Below, piece after piece: positions 1 through 7,205 of a stretch of 64,000 bases of DNA. The DNA comes from Saccharopolyspora hordei (lineage in GTDB: Bacteria; Actinomycetota; Actinomycetes; Mycobacteriales; Pseudonocardiaceae). How positions within the stretch are numbered: the first letter of the stretch is position 1; each line of letters opens with the position of its first letter. A program made the translations under genes and the position numbers. The notes under the pieces were generated by a model that saw nothing but the letters and a program-made list of their open reading frames with translations, did no database searches and was not told the DNA's origin. The stretch spans positions 3,943,001 to 4,007,000 of the forward strand of contig NZ_JACCFJ010000001.1 of assembly GCF_013410345.1 (NCBI RefSeq), read 5' to 3'.

Positions 1-303
1 CCGTACCCCAGCCCGGCGGAGGCGGCCGCGTTCCCGTGGACCGACCAGGACCGGGAGCTGGTGGCCGACCGGGTGGCCACCCAGTTCGTGGGCGCGCCGG
101 AGACGGTGGTGCGCGGGCTGGCGACGCTGCGCGACGTCACCGGGGCCGACGAGCTGGTGGTCACCACGATCACCCACGACCACGCCGACCGGGTGCGGTC
201 CTACGAGCTGCTCGCCGAGGCCTGGCAGGCGTCAGCCGCGGCCGATGAAGGGCATGGCGGTGGCGGTGATGGTGAGGAACTGGACGTTCGCCGACAGCGG
301 TAG
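1..303 (+). CDS. Luciferase-like (LLM) flavin-dependent monooxygenase, C-terminal fragment
   Basis: Only the last ~100 codons lie in the window; the 5' part is upstream of base 1. Reading from base 1 gives [14 protein letters not shown]..., then residues like [12 protein letters not shown] and [26 protein letters not shown]. This is the usual C-terminal pattern of bacterial LLM oxidoreductases ('VGSPETV' followed by 'DELMVTT...[10 protein letters not shown]'). These enzymes use reduced flavin and oxygen; the substrate cannot be inferred. The frame runs to a TAG at 301-303 and overlaps the end of the convergent SDR gene by ~70 bases, so the last ~25 residues are low-complexity read-through of antisense sequence. 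Family assignment is fairly secure; function is not known. Confidence 0.7.
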   Translation, partial: PYPSPAEAAAFPWTDQDRELVADRVATQFVGAPETVVRGLATLRDVTGADELVVTTITHDHADRVRSYELLAEAWQASAAADEGHGGGGDGEELDVRRQR

Positions 304-747
304 CCCGGCCATGTAGAGCACGGCCTCGGCGACGTGCCGCGCGTCGAAGGTGGGTTCCGGGCGGACCGTGCCGTCCGCCTGGGCCGCGCCGGTGGCGATG
401 CCCGCGGTCATCTCGGTGGCGGCGTTGCCGATGTCGATCTGCCCGCAGGCGATGTCGTACGGGCGGCCGTCCAGCGAGATCGACTTGGTCAGGCCGGTGA
501 TCGCGTGCTTGGTCGCGGTGTAGGCGACGCTGCGTGGCCGCGGGCTGTGCGCGGAGATCGAACCGTTGTTGATGATCCGCCCGCCCTGCGGGCGCTGCTC
601 CTTCATGACGCGGAAGGCCTGCTGCGCGCAGAGGAACGAGCCGGTGAGGTTGACCTGCACGGCGGCCTGCCAGTCCGCGGGCGACAGCTCGCCGACGTCC
701 CCGGCCGTGCCGAAGGTGCCCGCGTTGTTCACCAGCAGGCTCGGGTT
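232..747 (-). pseudogene. Short-chain dehydrogenase, C-terminal part, separated by an IS30 element
   Basis: This is the downstream two thirds of a classical SDR (NAD(P)-dependent oxidoreductase). Visible family marks are LLVNNAG, then the catalytic Ser in NGSISAH and the Y-x3-K pair in AYTATKH. The reading frame is open from the stop at 232-234 back to a TAG at 748-750 that belongs to the inserted element. A GTG at 732 could in principle start translation at VNNAG, but the product would lack the cofactor-binding glycine motif. The missing N-terminus lies beyond the insertion at 2047-2286. Removing the element with one target copy gives ...RLDLLVNNAG in frame, so the gene was probably intact until a recent insertion. 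Confidence 0.85.
736..739. repeat. Target-site duplication of the IS30 element, left copy
   Basis: CAGG (or CAG) directly abuts the left end of the element and recurs at 2047-2050. The size cannot be fixed between 3 and 4 bases because the next base is ambiguous. One copy is needed to rebuild the SDR codons. Confidence 0.65.
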
Positions 748-756
748 CTAGCGGTG

Positions 757-766
757 GTTGCAACGC
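757..766. repeat. Inner terminal inverted repeat of the IS30 element, left
   Basis: GTTGCAACGC, exactly inverted at 2021-2030. The first eight bases, GTTGCAAC, are themselves palindromic. It is the only perfectly conserved block shared by the two ends. Confidence 0.8.
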
Positions 767-787
767 CTGATTTGTTCAGGGGTTGCG

Positions 788-2014
788 GTGTTCGAGATCC
801 GTCAGGACAGGTCGCCTCAGGGGTGTAAGAAGTTGCTTGCTGAGCGCGAGGTCTATTTTGATCTTGTGGCGCGGGGTGTGGGCACGGTTGAGGCATGCCG
901 GATCGTGGGGGTCAGCCGCACGACCGGGTATCGGTGGCGATTCGGCCGACGGGCGGGGCGTGGGACCACGTGTTCTTGCGCCCCGCCGTCACCTCCGGCT
1001 CGTGCCCGGCCCGAGGTGTCGTCCCGGTTTTTGTCTCAGGACGAGCGGCTGGTGATCGCTGACCTGCGTCGGGCCGGCCTGGGTGTGCGGGCCATCGCAG
1101 GCGAGCTGGGGCGTGATCCTGGCACGATCAGCCGGGAGCTGCGGCGCAACAGTCATCCCGGTAGCGGTGACTACCGGCCCTATGCCGCTCAGGCTCGCGC
1201 CGAGGCGCGCCGCGCCCGGCCGAAGACCGGCAAGATCGCCGCCCATCCCGAATTGCGTGAACGGGTGCAGGGCATGCTCGACGACCGGTACAGCCCGGAG
1301 CAGATCAGCCATCGGCTGCGCCGGGACCATCCCGACCGCCCGGAGCTGCACGTGACCCACGAGACGATCTACCAGGCCCTTTATGTCCAAGGTCGCGGCG
1401 GACTGCGTCGTGAACTGGCCCGGGCGCTGCGCACCGGCCGTACGGTGCGCCGACCCCGCCGGACCACCGAGCAACGCCAGTCCCGCTTCACCGCACCGAT
1501 GCTGATGATCAGCGACCGCCCGGCCGAGGTCGCGGACCGGGCCGTGCCCGGCCACTGGGAAGGTGACCTGATCCTCGGTGCCGGCGGGGCATCCGCGATC
1601 GGCACACTGGTCGAGCGCACCACCCGCTACGTGCTGCTGGTCCACCTGCCAGAACGACACGACGCCGAAACCGTCCGCGACGGCCTCATCACCACCATCC
1701 AGACACTGCCCACCCACCTGAAACGGTCCCTGACCTGGGACCAAGGCGCTGAGATGAGCCGCCACCACGAGTTCACCCTCGCCACCAACATCCCGGTCTA
1801 CTTCTGCGACCCTCACTCGCCCTGGCAACGCGGCAGCAACGAAAACACCAACGGCCTGCTCCGCCAGTACTTCCCCAAAGGCAGCGACCTCTCTGTCCAC
1901 ACCCCCGACGACCTCGCCGCCGTCGCCGCCCAACTCAACCGCCGACCACGCAAAACGCTCGGCTGGGACACCCCAGCCGAGCGCCTGACTAAACTCCTGA
2001 CCCAAACCAATTGA
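788..2014 (+). CDS. IS30-family transposase (DDE)
   Basis: DDE transposase that cuts and joins the ends of its own element. After a short N-terminal helix-turn-helix (VEACRIVGVSRTTGY) comes the second IS30-type helix-turn-helix (IAGELGRDPGTISRELRRN), then YSPEQISHRL and THETIYQALY. The catalytic domain shows the first Asp in GHWEGDLI, the second in LTWDQGAEM and the Glu in SNENTNGLLRQYFPKG, all standard for IS30. I place the start at GTG 788. An open frame reaches a TTG at 758, but that lies inside the terminal repeat and has no ribosome-binding site. About 408 residues, no internal stop, so the element may still be active. Confidence 0.93.
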   Translation: MFEIRQDRSPQGCKKLLAEREVYFDLVARGVGTVEACRIVGVSRTTGYRWRFGRRAGRGTTCSCAPPSPPARARPEVSSRFLSQDERLVIADLRRAGLGVRAIAGELGRDPGTISRELRRNSHPGSGDYRPYAAQARAEARRARPKTGKIAAHPELRERVQGMLDDRYSPEQISHRLRRDHPDRPELHVTHETIYQALYVQGRGGLRRELARALRTGRTVRRPRRTTEQRQSRFTAPMLMISDRPAEVADRAVPGHWEGDLILGAGGASAIGTLVERTTRYVLLVHLPERHDAETVRDGLITTIQTLPTHLKRSLTWDQGAEMSRHHEFTLATNIPVYFCDPHSPWQRGSNENTNGLLRQYFPKGSDLSVHTPDDLAAVAAQLNRRPRKTLGWDTPAERLTKLLTQTN

Positions 2015-2020
2015 TCAACC

Positions 2021-2030
2021 GCGTTGCAAC
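2021..2030. repeat. Inner terminal inverted repeat of the IS30 element, right
   Basis: GCGTTGCAAC, the exact inverse of 757-766. It lies 6 bases after the transposase stop codon. Confidence 0.8.
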
Positions 2031-2046
2031 GACCCCCCGAAACCGC

Positions 2047-2050
2047 CAGG
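2047..2050. repeat. Target-site duplication of the IS30 element, right copy
   Basis: CAGG matching 736-739. SDR coding sequence resumes immediately to the right (on the minus strand it ends GAC CTG here). Confidence 0.65.
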
Positions 2051-2286
2051 TCGAGGCGGCCCCACTCGTCGCGCACGCGGTCGAACAGCGCGGCGACCGA
2101 GTCGGGGTCGCCGACGTCGGTGGGCACCGCGAGCGCGGTCGCGGCTCCCCGCGCGGTCTCCTGCAGCGGTTCGGGGCGTCGCCCGGCCAGCGCCACCCGG
2201 TAGCCGGCGTCGAGCAGCGCCCGTGCGATCTCCCGGCCCAGCCCGGAACCCGCACCGGTCACCACCGCGGTCCGCTCCTCGCCCAT
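2047..2286 (-). pseudogene. Short-chain dehydrogenase, N-terminal part
   Basis: The first 80 codons of the split SDR. It begins with ATG at 2286 (MGEERTAVVTG), shows the NAD(P)-binding TGAGSGLG motif, and continues through PTDVGDPDSV to DEWGRLDL, where the IS30 element interrupts it. A longer frame reaching 2322 exists, but MGEERTAVV is the natural SDR start. Translation of this piece alone would run into the element and stop, giving a Rossmann half without catalytic residues. With the distal piece (232-747) it makes a 247-residue SDR, the usual family length. The substrate is unknown. Confidence 0.85.
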
Positions 2287-2352
2287 CTGCCCTCCCGTCG
2301 TGGATGTCGGCGGCCCGCCCATTGATACCTGAGCGGGCCGCCGGCGTCCGCG

Positions 2353-3181
2353 TCAGGCCCCGGCTTCGCGCAGCAGGACGTCCACCGCCGCGCCGTTGCG
2401 GGCGGTCTCGCGCTCGATCACCTCGTCCGGCGGGGAGAAGCCGTCGATGCCGCCGCTGGACGGGTACGTCTCGGCGGGGAACGACAGGATCTCGTGCTCG
2501 GCCCACATCCCGTCGTTGACGCTGCCGTCGGTGATGCACAGGTCGCTGGACTGCTGCGGGGTGCAGCCGTTGGTCTCGGCCATCTCGGTGCCGACCCGCA
2601 CGAAGCGGTCGTGCTCCTGCTGCGTCATGCCCTCGGCGGGGTCGTCGTGGGTGCAGCCGTAGGGCCACAGCACGAGCTCGGAGAAGGTGTGGAAGTCGAT
2701 GTGCGCGGTGATCTGCTGCCTGCCGTCGACCACCCGGGAGTCGGTGAACTCCGCCAGCGCCGTCGACTCCGGCGCGGAGAACGGCGCGCTGCCGCGGTAG
2801 GTCTCGGAGCCCGGGTCACCGCTGGAGCCGCCGCAGCAGCCCCACCAGTAATCCCAGTTGCGGTTGACGTCGGTGCCGGTGTCCTGCCGGTCCTTCCGCC
2901 AGCCCCGGTACTGCCCGGACTCCACGCCGAAGACGGAGCCGTCCGGGTTGACCACCGGCACGACCCAGATCTCGCGACTGTCGACCACCTCCCGGATGGC
3001 CGGGTCGGAGGCGTCGCCGTCGGTGAACCGGCCGATGGTGTGCAGGCACACCTCAGTGGTCAGGTGCTCCCGGGCGTGCTGGTTGCAGCGGAACAGCACC
3101 TCGGGCTCAACCTTCGTCCTGGGCGACGTCGCCGCTGATCTTCAGCACCGGGATGTCCCGGCCCCCGAAGGACTTCCCGCT
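2353..3181 (-). pseudogene. Zinc carboxypeptidase (peptidase M14) relic, catalytic part
   Basis: M14 metallocarboxypeptidases remove C-terminal residues from peptides and are usually secreted. The catalytic region is recognisable: HAREHLTTE supplies the HxxE zinc ligands, VVNPDG, DVNRNWDYWWG with the substrate-binding Arg, the third zinc His in ITAHIDFHT, then ELVLWPYG and a late Glu region (ILSFPAETYP). Upstream, codons for GKSFGGRDIPVLKISGDVAQDEG are in a different frame. One extra T near 3110 breaks the frame, and without it the text reads DEGEPEVLFRCNQH. Before GKSFGG the similarity stops, and the preceding part of the protein is found on the other strand (3188-3383). There is no signal peptide on this strand. 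I call it a pseudogene; an assembly error is the alternative. Confidence 0.75.
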
Positions 3182-3187
3182 TCGCCG

Positions 3188-3383
3188 CGGCTGCGGGCCG
3201 GCGGGTTCGCGCTGCAGCTCCGGCAGAACGCCACCGGGGCGCTCGACGCGCTCGACCGCGACCGGCACGACGGCCTTCGCGCCGGACGACCAAGGCTACC
3301 ACGACTGCGACGAGGTCGACCAGGGACTCGACCAGGCCGTCGCCGACCACCCCGACACCTACCGCCGGAAGTGGGCGATCGCG
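3188..3383 (+). pseudogene. Inverted N-terminal fragment of the M14 carboxypeptidase
   Basis: On the plus strand one frame reads LRAGGFALQLRQNATGALDALD and a second frame reads FAPDDQGYHDCDEVDQGL, then QAVADHPDTYRRKWAIA. The second block matches the region that normally stands directly before 'GKSFEGRD' in M14 carboxypeptidases (GYHxYxE...AVADHPD...IGKS). GKSFGGRD itself sits on the minus strand ending at 3178. So ~200 bases between the two junctions (about 3182 and 3383) are inverted relative to the rest of the gene, and the fragment carries at least one further frameshift near 3260. Part of the rest of the N-terminus, including any signal peptide, is absent. Confidence 0.65.
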
Positions 3384-3402
3384 AGGCCGCCGTCCGCCCG
3401 TC

Positions 3403-4731
3403 CTACCGCCGCGCCCGGGCGCGTTCTTCCCGCGCCAGCACGAAGTCGCACTCGTCGACCCGCCCGCTGCGCACCGACACCCGGTCCACCGCGGGCCGCA
3501 TCCGAGGCGCCGACGCGACGACGGTGACGTACTGCCGCGGCAGGTCGTGCACCTCGTACCGCCCGTCGCTGCTGGTCAGCAGGTGCGCCAGCTGCATCCC
3601 GCCGGAGTCGGTCACGGTGACGACGGCCCCGGGCACCGGACGCCCGTCGGCGTCGCGGACCGTGCCGGTGAGCGTGTGGTGGTGCTTCGGCTTCGGCGCC
3701 TCCAGCACCGGGTCGACGACGACGTCGCTGTCGTCCTCGTGCTCGTAGGTCCCGGCGGTGGTCGCCGCCTCCGGGTCGTCGGCCTGCTTCCGCGAGGCCC
3801 GCACCTGGTTGAACACCACCAGCGCCACGCCGAGCGCGCACCACACGCACAACCCGAGGACGCCGGGCAGGGCACCCGCCCCGTCGAAGTACAGGACCCC
3901 GCGCATGGAGTCGACGGCCTGCCCGAGCGGCAGGAACCGGTGCAGCGACTGGAAGAACGGCGGCACCAGCTCCTTCGGGATGGCCCCGCTGCTGGACGGC
4001 ATGCTCAGCAGCACGAAGAGCCCCATCGCCACCCCGGGGATGAACTGCTTGAAGTACGGCACCAGACCGAAGGTCACCCAGCCCACCGCCTGGGTGAGCA
4101 GGAACCCGATGAGCATGAGCACCGGCTGGTTGTGGATGACGTCCATGGACAGCGCGGCGACGTAGCACACGACCGAGTCGAACGCGCCCACACCGACGAG
4201 GGCCAGCAGCTTCTGCCGGGTGCTCAGCTCGGCCCGCAGCAGCATCATCACCGTGATGTAGGGCGGGATGTTCATCGCGAGCAAGCAGTAGAACAGCCCG
4301 GTGCCCATCACGTCGCCGGGCGCCGACGGGGCCAGGTCGGTCAGCACCAGCTGGTGCCCGGCCGCCGACGCGACCGGGGTGAACAGCTGCTGCAGCACCA
4401 TCAGCAGCGCCGAGCCGTTCGCCTTGGCGTAGAACAGCTCGCCGTGCGCGGGGTCGTAGGCGGCGACGGCCTCGCGCTCGGTGATCGACTCCCGCGCCGC
4501 CTGGGCGTCCGGGACGGCGGTGACGTCGACGCCGCCGGGCAGCTGCTGCTCGAAGGCCGCCCCGAGCTGGTGCGCGGCCTGCTCCCCGACCACCGCGACC
4601 GGCATGTCGTGCGGTGCCGGGGCGTGGAACGGCAGCAGGTAGCAGACCATGAACCCGACGATGAAGAACATCGGGAACCACAGCGCCGATGCCAGGGTGC
4701 GCACCAGCGAGCTCGGTTGTGCCTCGGTCAA
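3403..4731 (-). CDS. ABC-2/YhgE-like membrane protein with carboxypeptidase-regulatory-like C-terminal domain
   Basis: 442 residues. An N-terminal membrane segment (ALWFPMFFIVGFMVCYLLPF) is followed by an extracytoplasmic stretch of ~120 residues, then five or so hydrophobic segments (roughly residues 155-345), as in YhgE/Pip and ABC-2 permease-like proteins. A hydrophilic, acidic linker leads to a beta-rich tail (LTGTVRDADGRPVPGAVVTVTDSGG, GRYEVHDLP) typical of the carboxypeptidase regulatory-like fold. Start is TTG at 4731, chosen because GGAGG sits 6-7 bases before it and the N-terminal helix follows directly; the frame stays open much further upstream. It diverges from a TetR gene, which suggests drug- or lipid-responsive control. 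Transport substrate unknown. Confidence 0.7.
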   Translation of the reverse strand: MTEAQPSSLVRTLASALWFPMFFIVGFMVCYLLPFHAPAPHDMPVAVVGEQAAHQLGAAFEQQLPGGVDVTAVPDAQAARESITEREAVAAYDPAHGELFYAKANGSALLMVLQQLFTPVASAAGHQLVLTDLAPSAPGDVMGTGLFYCLLAMNIPPYITVMMLLRAELSTRQKLLALVGVGAFDSVVCYVAALSMDVIHNQPVLMLIGFLLTQAVGWVTFGLVPYFKQFIPGVAMGLFVLLSMPSSSGAIPKELVPPFFQSLHRFLPLGQAVDSMRGVLYFDGAGALPGVLGLCVWCALGVALVVFNQVRASRKQADDPEAATTAGTYEHEDDSDVVVDPVLEAPKPKHHHTLTGTVRDADGRPVPGAVVTVTDSGGMQLAHLLTSSDGRYEVHDLPRQYVTVVASAPRMRPAVDRVSVRSGRVDECDFVLAREERARARR

Positions 4732-4824
4732 GGAACCTCCTCGCGAGCAGGACGGGAACGGGGCGCGACGTCGCGCGCGGTTCGCACCGTCCAGGGCCAT
4801 CCGGACGGGAACCCTCCGGTTGAT

Positions 4825-4839
4825 GTTAGCGAGGCTAAC
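4825..4839. promoter_or_regulatory. Palindromic operator candidate for the TetR regulator
   Basis: GTTAGC-GAG-GCTAAC, perfect 6-base arms with a 3-base centre, in the 208-base gap between the divergent membrane-protein and TetR genes. Its place and symmetry fit a TetR site acting on both promoters. It is one of very few AT-containing stretches here. Confidence 0.6.
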
Positions 4840-4855
4840 GTATTCCTTGCAGTCC

Positions 4856-4876
4856 GTGCAAAAATGCACGTGTGCA
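4856..4876. promoter_or_regulatory. Overlapping inverted repeats in the TetR intergenic region
   Basis: GTGCA-AAAA-TGCAC (4856-4869) overlaps the second palindrome TGCACGTGTGCA (4865-4876). Both lie 64-84 bases before the tetR start. They may be a second operator or promoter elements. Confidence 0.4.
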
Positions 4877-4939
4877 ACGTCGATTCGTCGCCCGTGCCCG
4901 GTTCCGGGCCGGGCGGCCGGACGGGAACGGACGATCCGG

Positions 4940-5542
4940 ATGAGCGAGGCCGCCACCGCGGAGACCTGCGGGCTGCGCGAGCGCAAGAAGCGCGCCACCC
5001 GGCAGGCGTTGCAGCGCGCCGCCGTCGGCCTGTTCCTGGAGCGCGGGGTCGAGGCGGTCACCGTCGAGGACATCTGCGCCCGCGCCGAGGTCTCCCCGCG
5101 CACGTTCTTCAACTACTTCACCGCCAAGGAAGAAGTGCTGGTGCCGTGGAGCGCCGAGGTCGTGGAGCGCACCGCCCAGCACGTCGTGGAGCAGCCGGCC
5201 GAGCGCCCGCCGCTGCAGGTGGCCCACACCGTGCTCGCCACCGCGATCGACACCGCCATGACCGCCCCGACCTGGCGCGACCAGGCACGGGTGCTGCGCG
5301 ACCACCCCGAGCTGCTGCCCCGGGTCGTGGCCGCCTCGCGCGCGCTGGAGGCGGCGCTGGCCGAGGGGCTGGCGCGGCGCCTCGGTCGCGAGGACCTCTA
5401 CGTGCGACTGCTGGCGAGCACCGCCATCACCGCGATGCGCACCGCCATCCAGTCCTGGCACCAGGCCGGCCCGGACGCCGACCCGCACGAGTTCCTGGAC
5501 CGGGCGTTCGACCTGCTCGGCCGCGGCCTGCCGCCCTCCTGA
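4940..5542 (+). CDS. TetR-family transcriptional regulator
   Basis: 200 residues. The N-terminal helix-turn-helix domain is standard TetR: RERKKRATRQALQRAAVGLFLERG, then VTVEDICARAEVSPRTFFNYFTAKEEVL. 'SPRTFFNYF' is the recognition helix. The rest is an all-helical ligand domain without a family-specific mark I can name. The ATG at 4940 matches the usual distance to the helix-turn-helix. It diverges from the YhgE/ABC-2-like membrane gene across palindromes, so it probably represses that gene and itself. The next gene (Nudix) starts only 22 bases downstream and may be co-transcribed. Confidence 0.9.
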   Translation: MSEAATAETCGLRERKKRATRQALQRAAVGLFLERGVEAVTVEDICARAEVSPRTFFNYFTAKEEVLVPWSAEVVERTAQHVVEQPAERPPLQVAHTVLATAIDTAMTAPTWRDQARVLRDHPELLPRVVAASRALEAALAEGLARRLGREDLYVRLLASTAITAMRTAIQSWHQAGPDADPHEFLDRAFDLLGRGLPPS

Positions 5543-5564
5543 CCCGCCGACCGAGAGGACCGCG

Positions 5565-6188
5565 ATGTCCGACCCGCTGCCCACCGACCCCGGAGAGGCC
5601 CGCCGCCGCGTCGCCGACCGGCTGGGCCGGTTCCCGGCCGTGGAGATCCCGCCGCAGGACCGCCGCCCGGCCTCGGTGGTGGTCGCGCTGGCCAGCGAGG
5701 ACGGCACGCTCGGGGTCTGGGTGACCCGGCGGGCCGCCACGCTGCGCGCGCACGCGGGGCAGTTCGCGCTGCCCGGCGGCCGGGTGGACCCGGGCGAGGA
5801 CGTGCGGAGCGCCGGGCTGCGCGAGCTGCGGGAGGAGCTGGGCGTGACCACCGCCGAGAGCGACGTGCTCGGGCGACTGGACGACTACGCGACCCGGTCC
5901 GGCTACGTGATCACGCCGATCGTGGTGTGGGTGGGCGAGGCACCCCGGCTGGCCCCGAACCCCGCCGAGGTGGCCGGGGTGGACCTGGTGCCGCTGGCCG
6001 ACCTGGACGTCGAGCCGCGGTTCGTGCGGATCCCCGAGTCCGACCGGCCGGTGATCCAGCTGCCGCTGCTGGACACCCTCATCCACGCGCCCACCGCGGC
6101 CGTGCTGCACCAGTTCCGCGAGGTCGTGCTGCGCGACCGGCACACCAGGGTGGCGGACCTGGAGCAGCCGGTCTTCGCCTGGCGCTGA
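5565..6188 (+). CDS. Nudix hydrolase, CoA pyrophosphatase-like
   Basis: 207 residues. A complete Nudix box is visible: GGRVDPGEDVRSAGLRELREELG (G-x5-E-x7-REx2EExG pattern). Just before it stands LRAHAGQFALPGG, the LxxHxGQxxFPGG block that characterises the CoA-diphosphatase subgroup. Those enzymes split CoA or acyl-CoA into phosphopantetheine and 3',5'-ADP. The start ATG at 5565 is 22 bases after the TetR stop with GAGAGGA before it. Substrate is inferred from the subgroup signature only. Confidence 0.85.
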   Translation: MSDPLPTDPGEARRRVADRLGRFPAVEIPPQDRRPASVVVALASEDGTLGVWVTRRAATLRAHAGQFALPGGRVDPGEDVRSAGLRELREELGVTTAESDVLGRLDDYATRSGYVITPIVVWVGEAPRLAPNPAEVAGVDLVPLADLDVEPRFVRIPESDRPVIQLPLLDTLIHAPTAAVLHQFREVVLRDRHTRVADLEQPVFAWR

Positions 6189-6233
6189 GCGACCGGCGTA
6201 GCCTGGGGACGAGTGGAGCCCAGGGAGCCTCTG

Positions 6234-7205
6234 ATGCCGCGCGGACTGCTGCGCGCGTTGTTCGCCGCAGCCGTGGTCGTGCTCGCGGTGCTCGGTGGGG
6301 TTGCGTGCAGCCCGTCCGAGCCGCCGCGCGCGCCGGTCCCCCCGCGCGCCCCGCCGCCACCGGCGAGCGGTGCCGCAGGGGGCGGCGCTACCGCGACCGG
6401 CCCCCAGCCGGTGCTCGCCGTGAAGATCGACAACGTGCCGGACGCGCGGCCACCGGTCGGCATCGCCGCGGCGGACTTGGTCTACGTCGAGCCGGTCGAG
6501 GGCGGCTTCAGTCGGCTGCTGACCATCTTCGCCGGGGACCTGCCACCGCTGGTGGGGCCGGTGCGCAGCGCCCGCGAGACCGATGCCGAGCTGCTCCCCC
6601 AGTTCGGCCACCCGACCTTGGCCTACTCCGGTGCCGCACCCGAGCTGCTCCCGCGGATCGACGCGGCCCCGCTGACCGACGCCTCCGATTCCCACCAGCC
6701 CGCCGCCTACTCGCGCGACGGGGCGCGCCCGGTGCCGCACAACCTGTTCCTGCACCCGGCCGAGCTGCCGCCCGGCGCGGACTGGCCCGCGCAGAACCGG
6801 CCCGTCGTCGGGCCGACCCCGGCCGGTGGGACGCCGACCGACCACTACGAGGTCCGCTACCCCTCCGCCACCGTGGCGTTCCACTGGTCGCCGGAGCAGC
6901 AGCGCTGGCAGGTGTCGATGGACGGGGACCCGTACGCGGCGGTGGACACCGGCCGGCTCGGCACCTCGACCGTGGTGGTCCAGCGGGTGCGGGAGCGCGA
7001 GTCGGCCATCCGCGACACGAAGGGCAACCCGTCGCCGATCGCGGAGACCGTCGGCAGCGGCCCGGTCGAGGTGCTGCGCGACGGGCGTGCCTTCGAGGGC
7101 ACCTGGTCCCGCCCGGCACCGGACGCCGCGGCGGCCTACACCGGCCCCTCGGGCGAGCCGCTGCCGGTCGGACCGGGTCAGGTGTGGATCGTCCTCGCGC
7201 CATGA
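6234..7205 (+). CDS. DUF3048-domain lipoprotein (YerB-like)
   Basis: 323 residues, exported lipoprotein. The signal sequence LLRALFAAAVVVLAVLGGVAC ends in a lipobox, with Cys at residue 24, followed by a Pro/Ala-rich spacer (PPRAPVPPRAPPPPAS). The folded part shows the DUF3048 pattern: VLAVKIDNVPDARPPVGIAAADLVYVEPVEGG, GPVRSARETD, HNLFLHP, and a C-terminal GQVWIVLAP. The molecular role of the family is not established; members are extracytoplasmic. The ATG at 6234 is preferred over an in-frame GTG at 6213 because a GGAG lies before it and the signal peptide begins there. Its stop overlaps the next start (ATGA), implying translational coupling with the CapA-like gene. Confidence 0.8.
   Translation: MPRGLLRALFAAAVVVLAVLGGVACSPSEPPRAPVPPRAPPPPASGAAGGGATATGPQPVLAVKIDNVPDARPPVGIAAADLVYVEPVEGGFSRLLTIFAGDLPPLVGPVRSARETDAELLPQFGHPTLAYSGAAPELLPRIDAAPLTDASDSHQPAAYSRDGARPVPHNLFLHPAELPPGADWPAQNRPVVGPTPAGGTPTDHYEVRYPSATVAFHWSPEQQRWQVSMDGDPYAAVDTGRLGTSTVVVQRVRERESAIRDTKGNPSPIAETVGSGPVEVLRDGRAFEGTWSRPAPDAAAAYTGPSGEPLPVGPGQVWIVLAP

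Larger units (their letters stand above)
740..2046 (+). mobile_element. IS30-family insertion sequence inserted in an SDR gene
   Basis: The element is ~1.31 kb with one transposase. Its ends share a perfect inner inverted repeat, GTTGCAACGC (757-766 and, inverted, 2021-2030). Outside that, the outermost ~16 bases of each end match only partly (about 10 of 16). The flanks carry CAGG on both sides (736-739 and 2047-2050), read as a 3-4 bp target duplication. Deleting 740-2050 rejoins the host gene exactly as GAC-CTG-CTG-GTG-AAC (DLLVN), which fixes the outer boundaries better than the repeats do. The element's transposase and the SDR lie on opposite strands. The very short duplication fits the IS30 family. 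Confidence 0.85.

Noticed and set aside
758-787. Transposase start at TTG 758
   Set aside because: Lies inside the terminal inverted repeat, has no ribosome-binding site, and the residues before GTG 788 are unlike the family.
3547-5724. A 725-codon plus-strand frame across the membrane protein and TetR genes
   Set aside because: Repetitive Arg/His/Gly text, no motif. Antisense to the membrane-protein gene.
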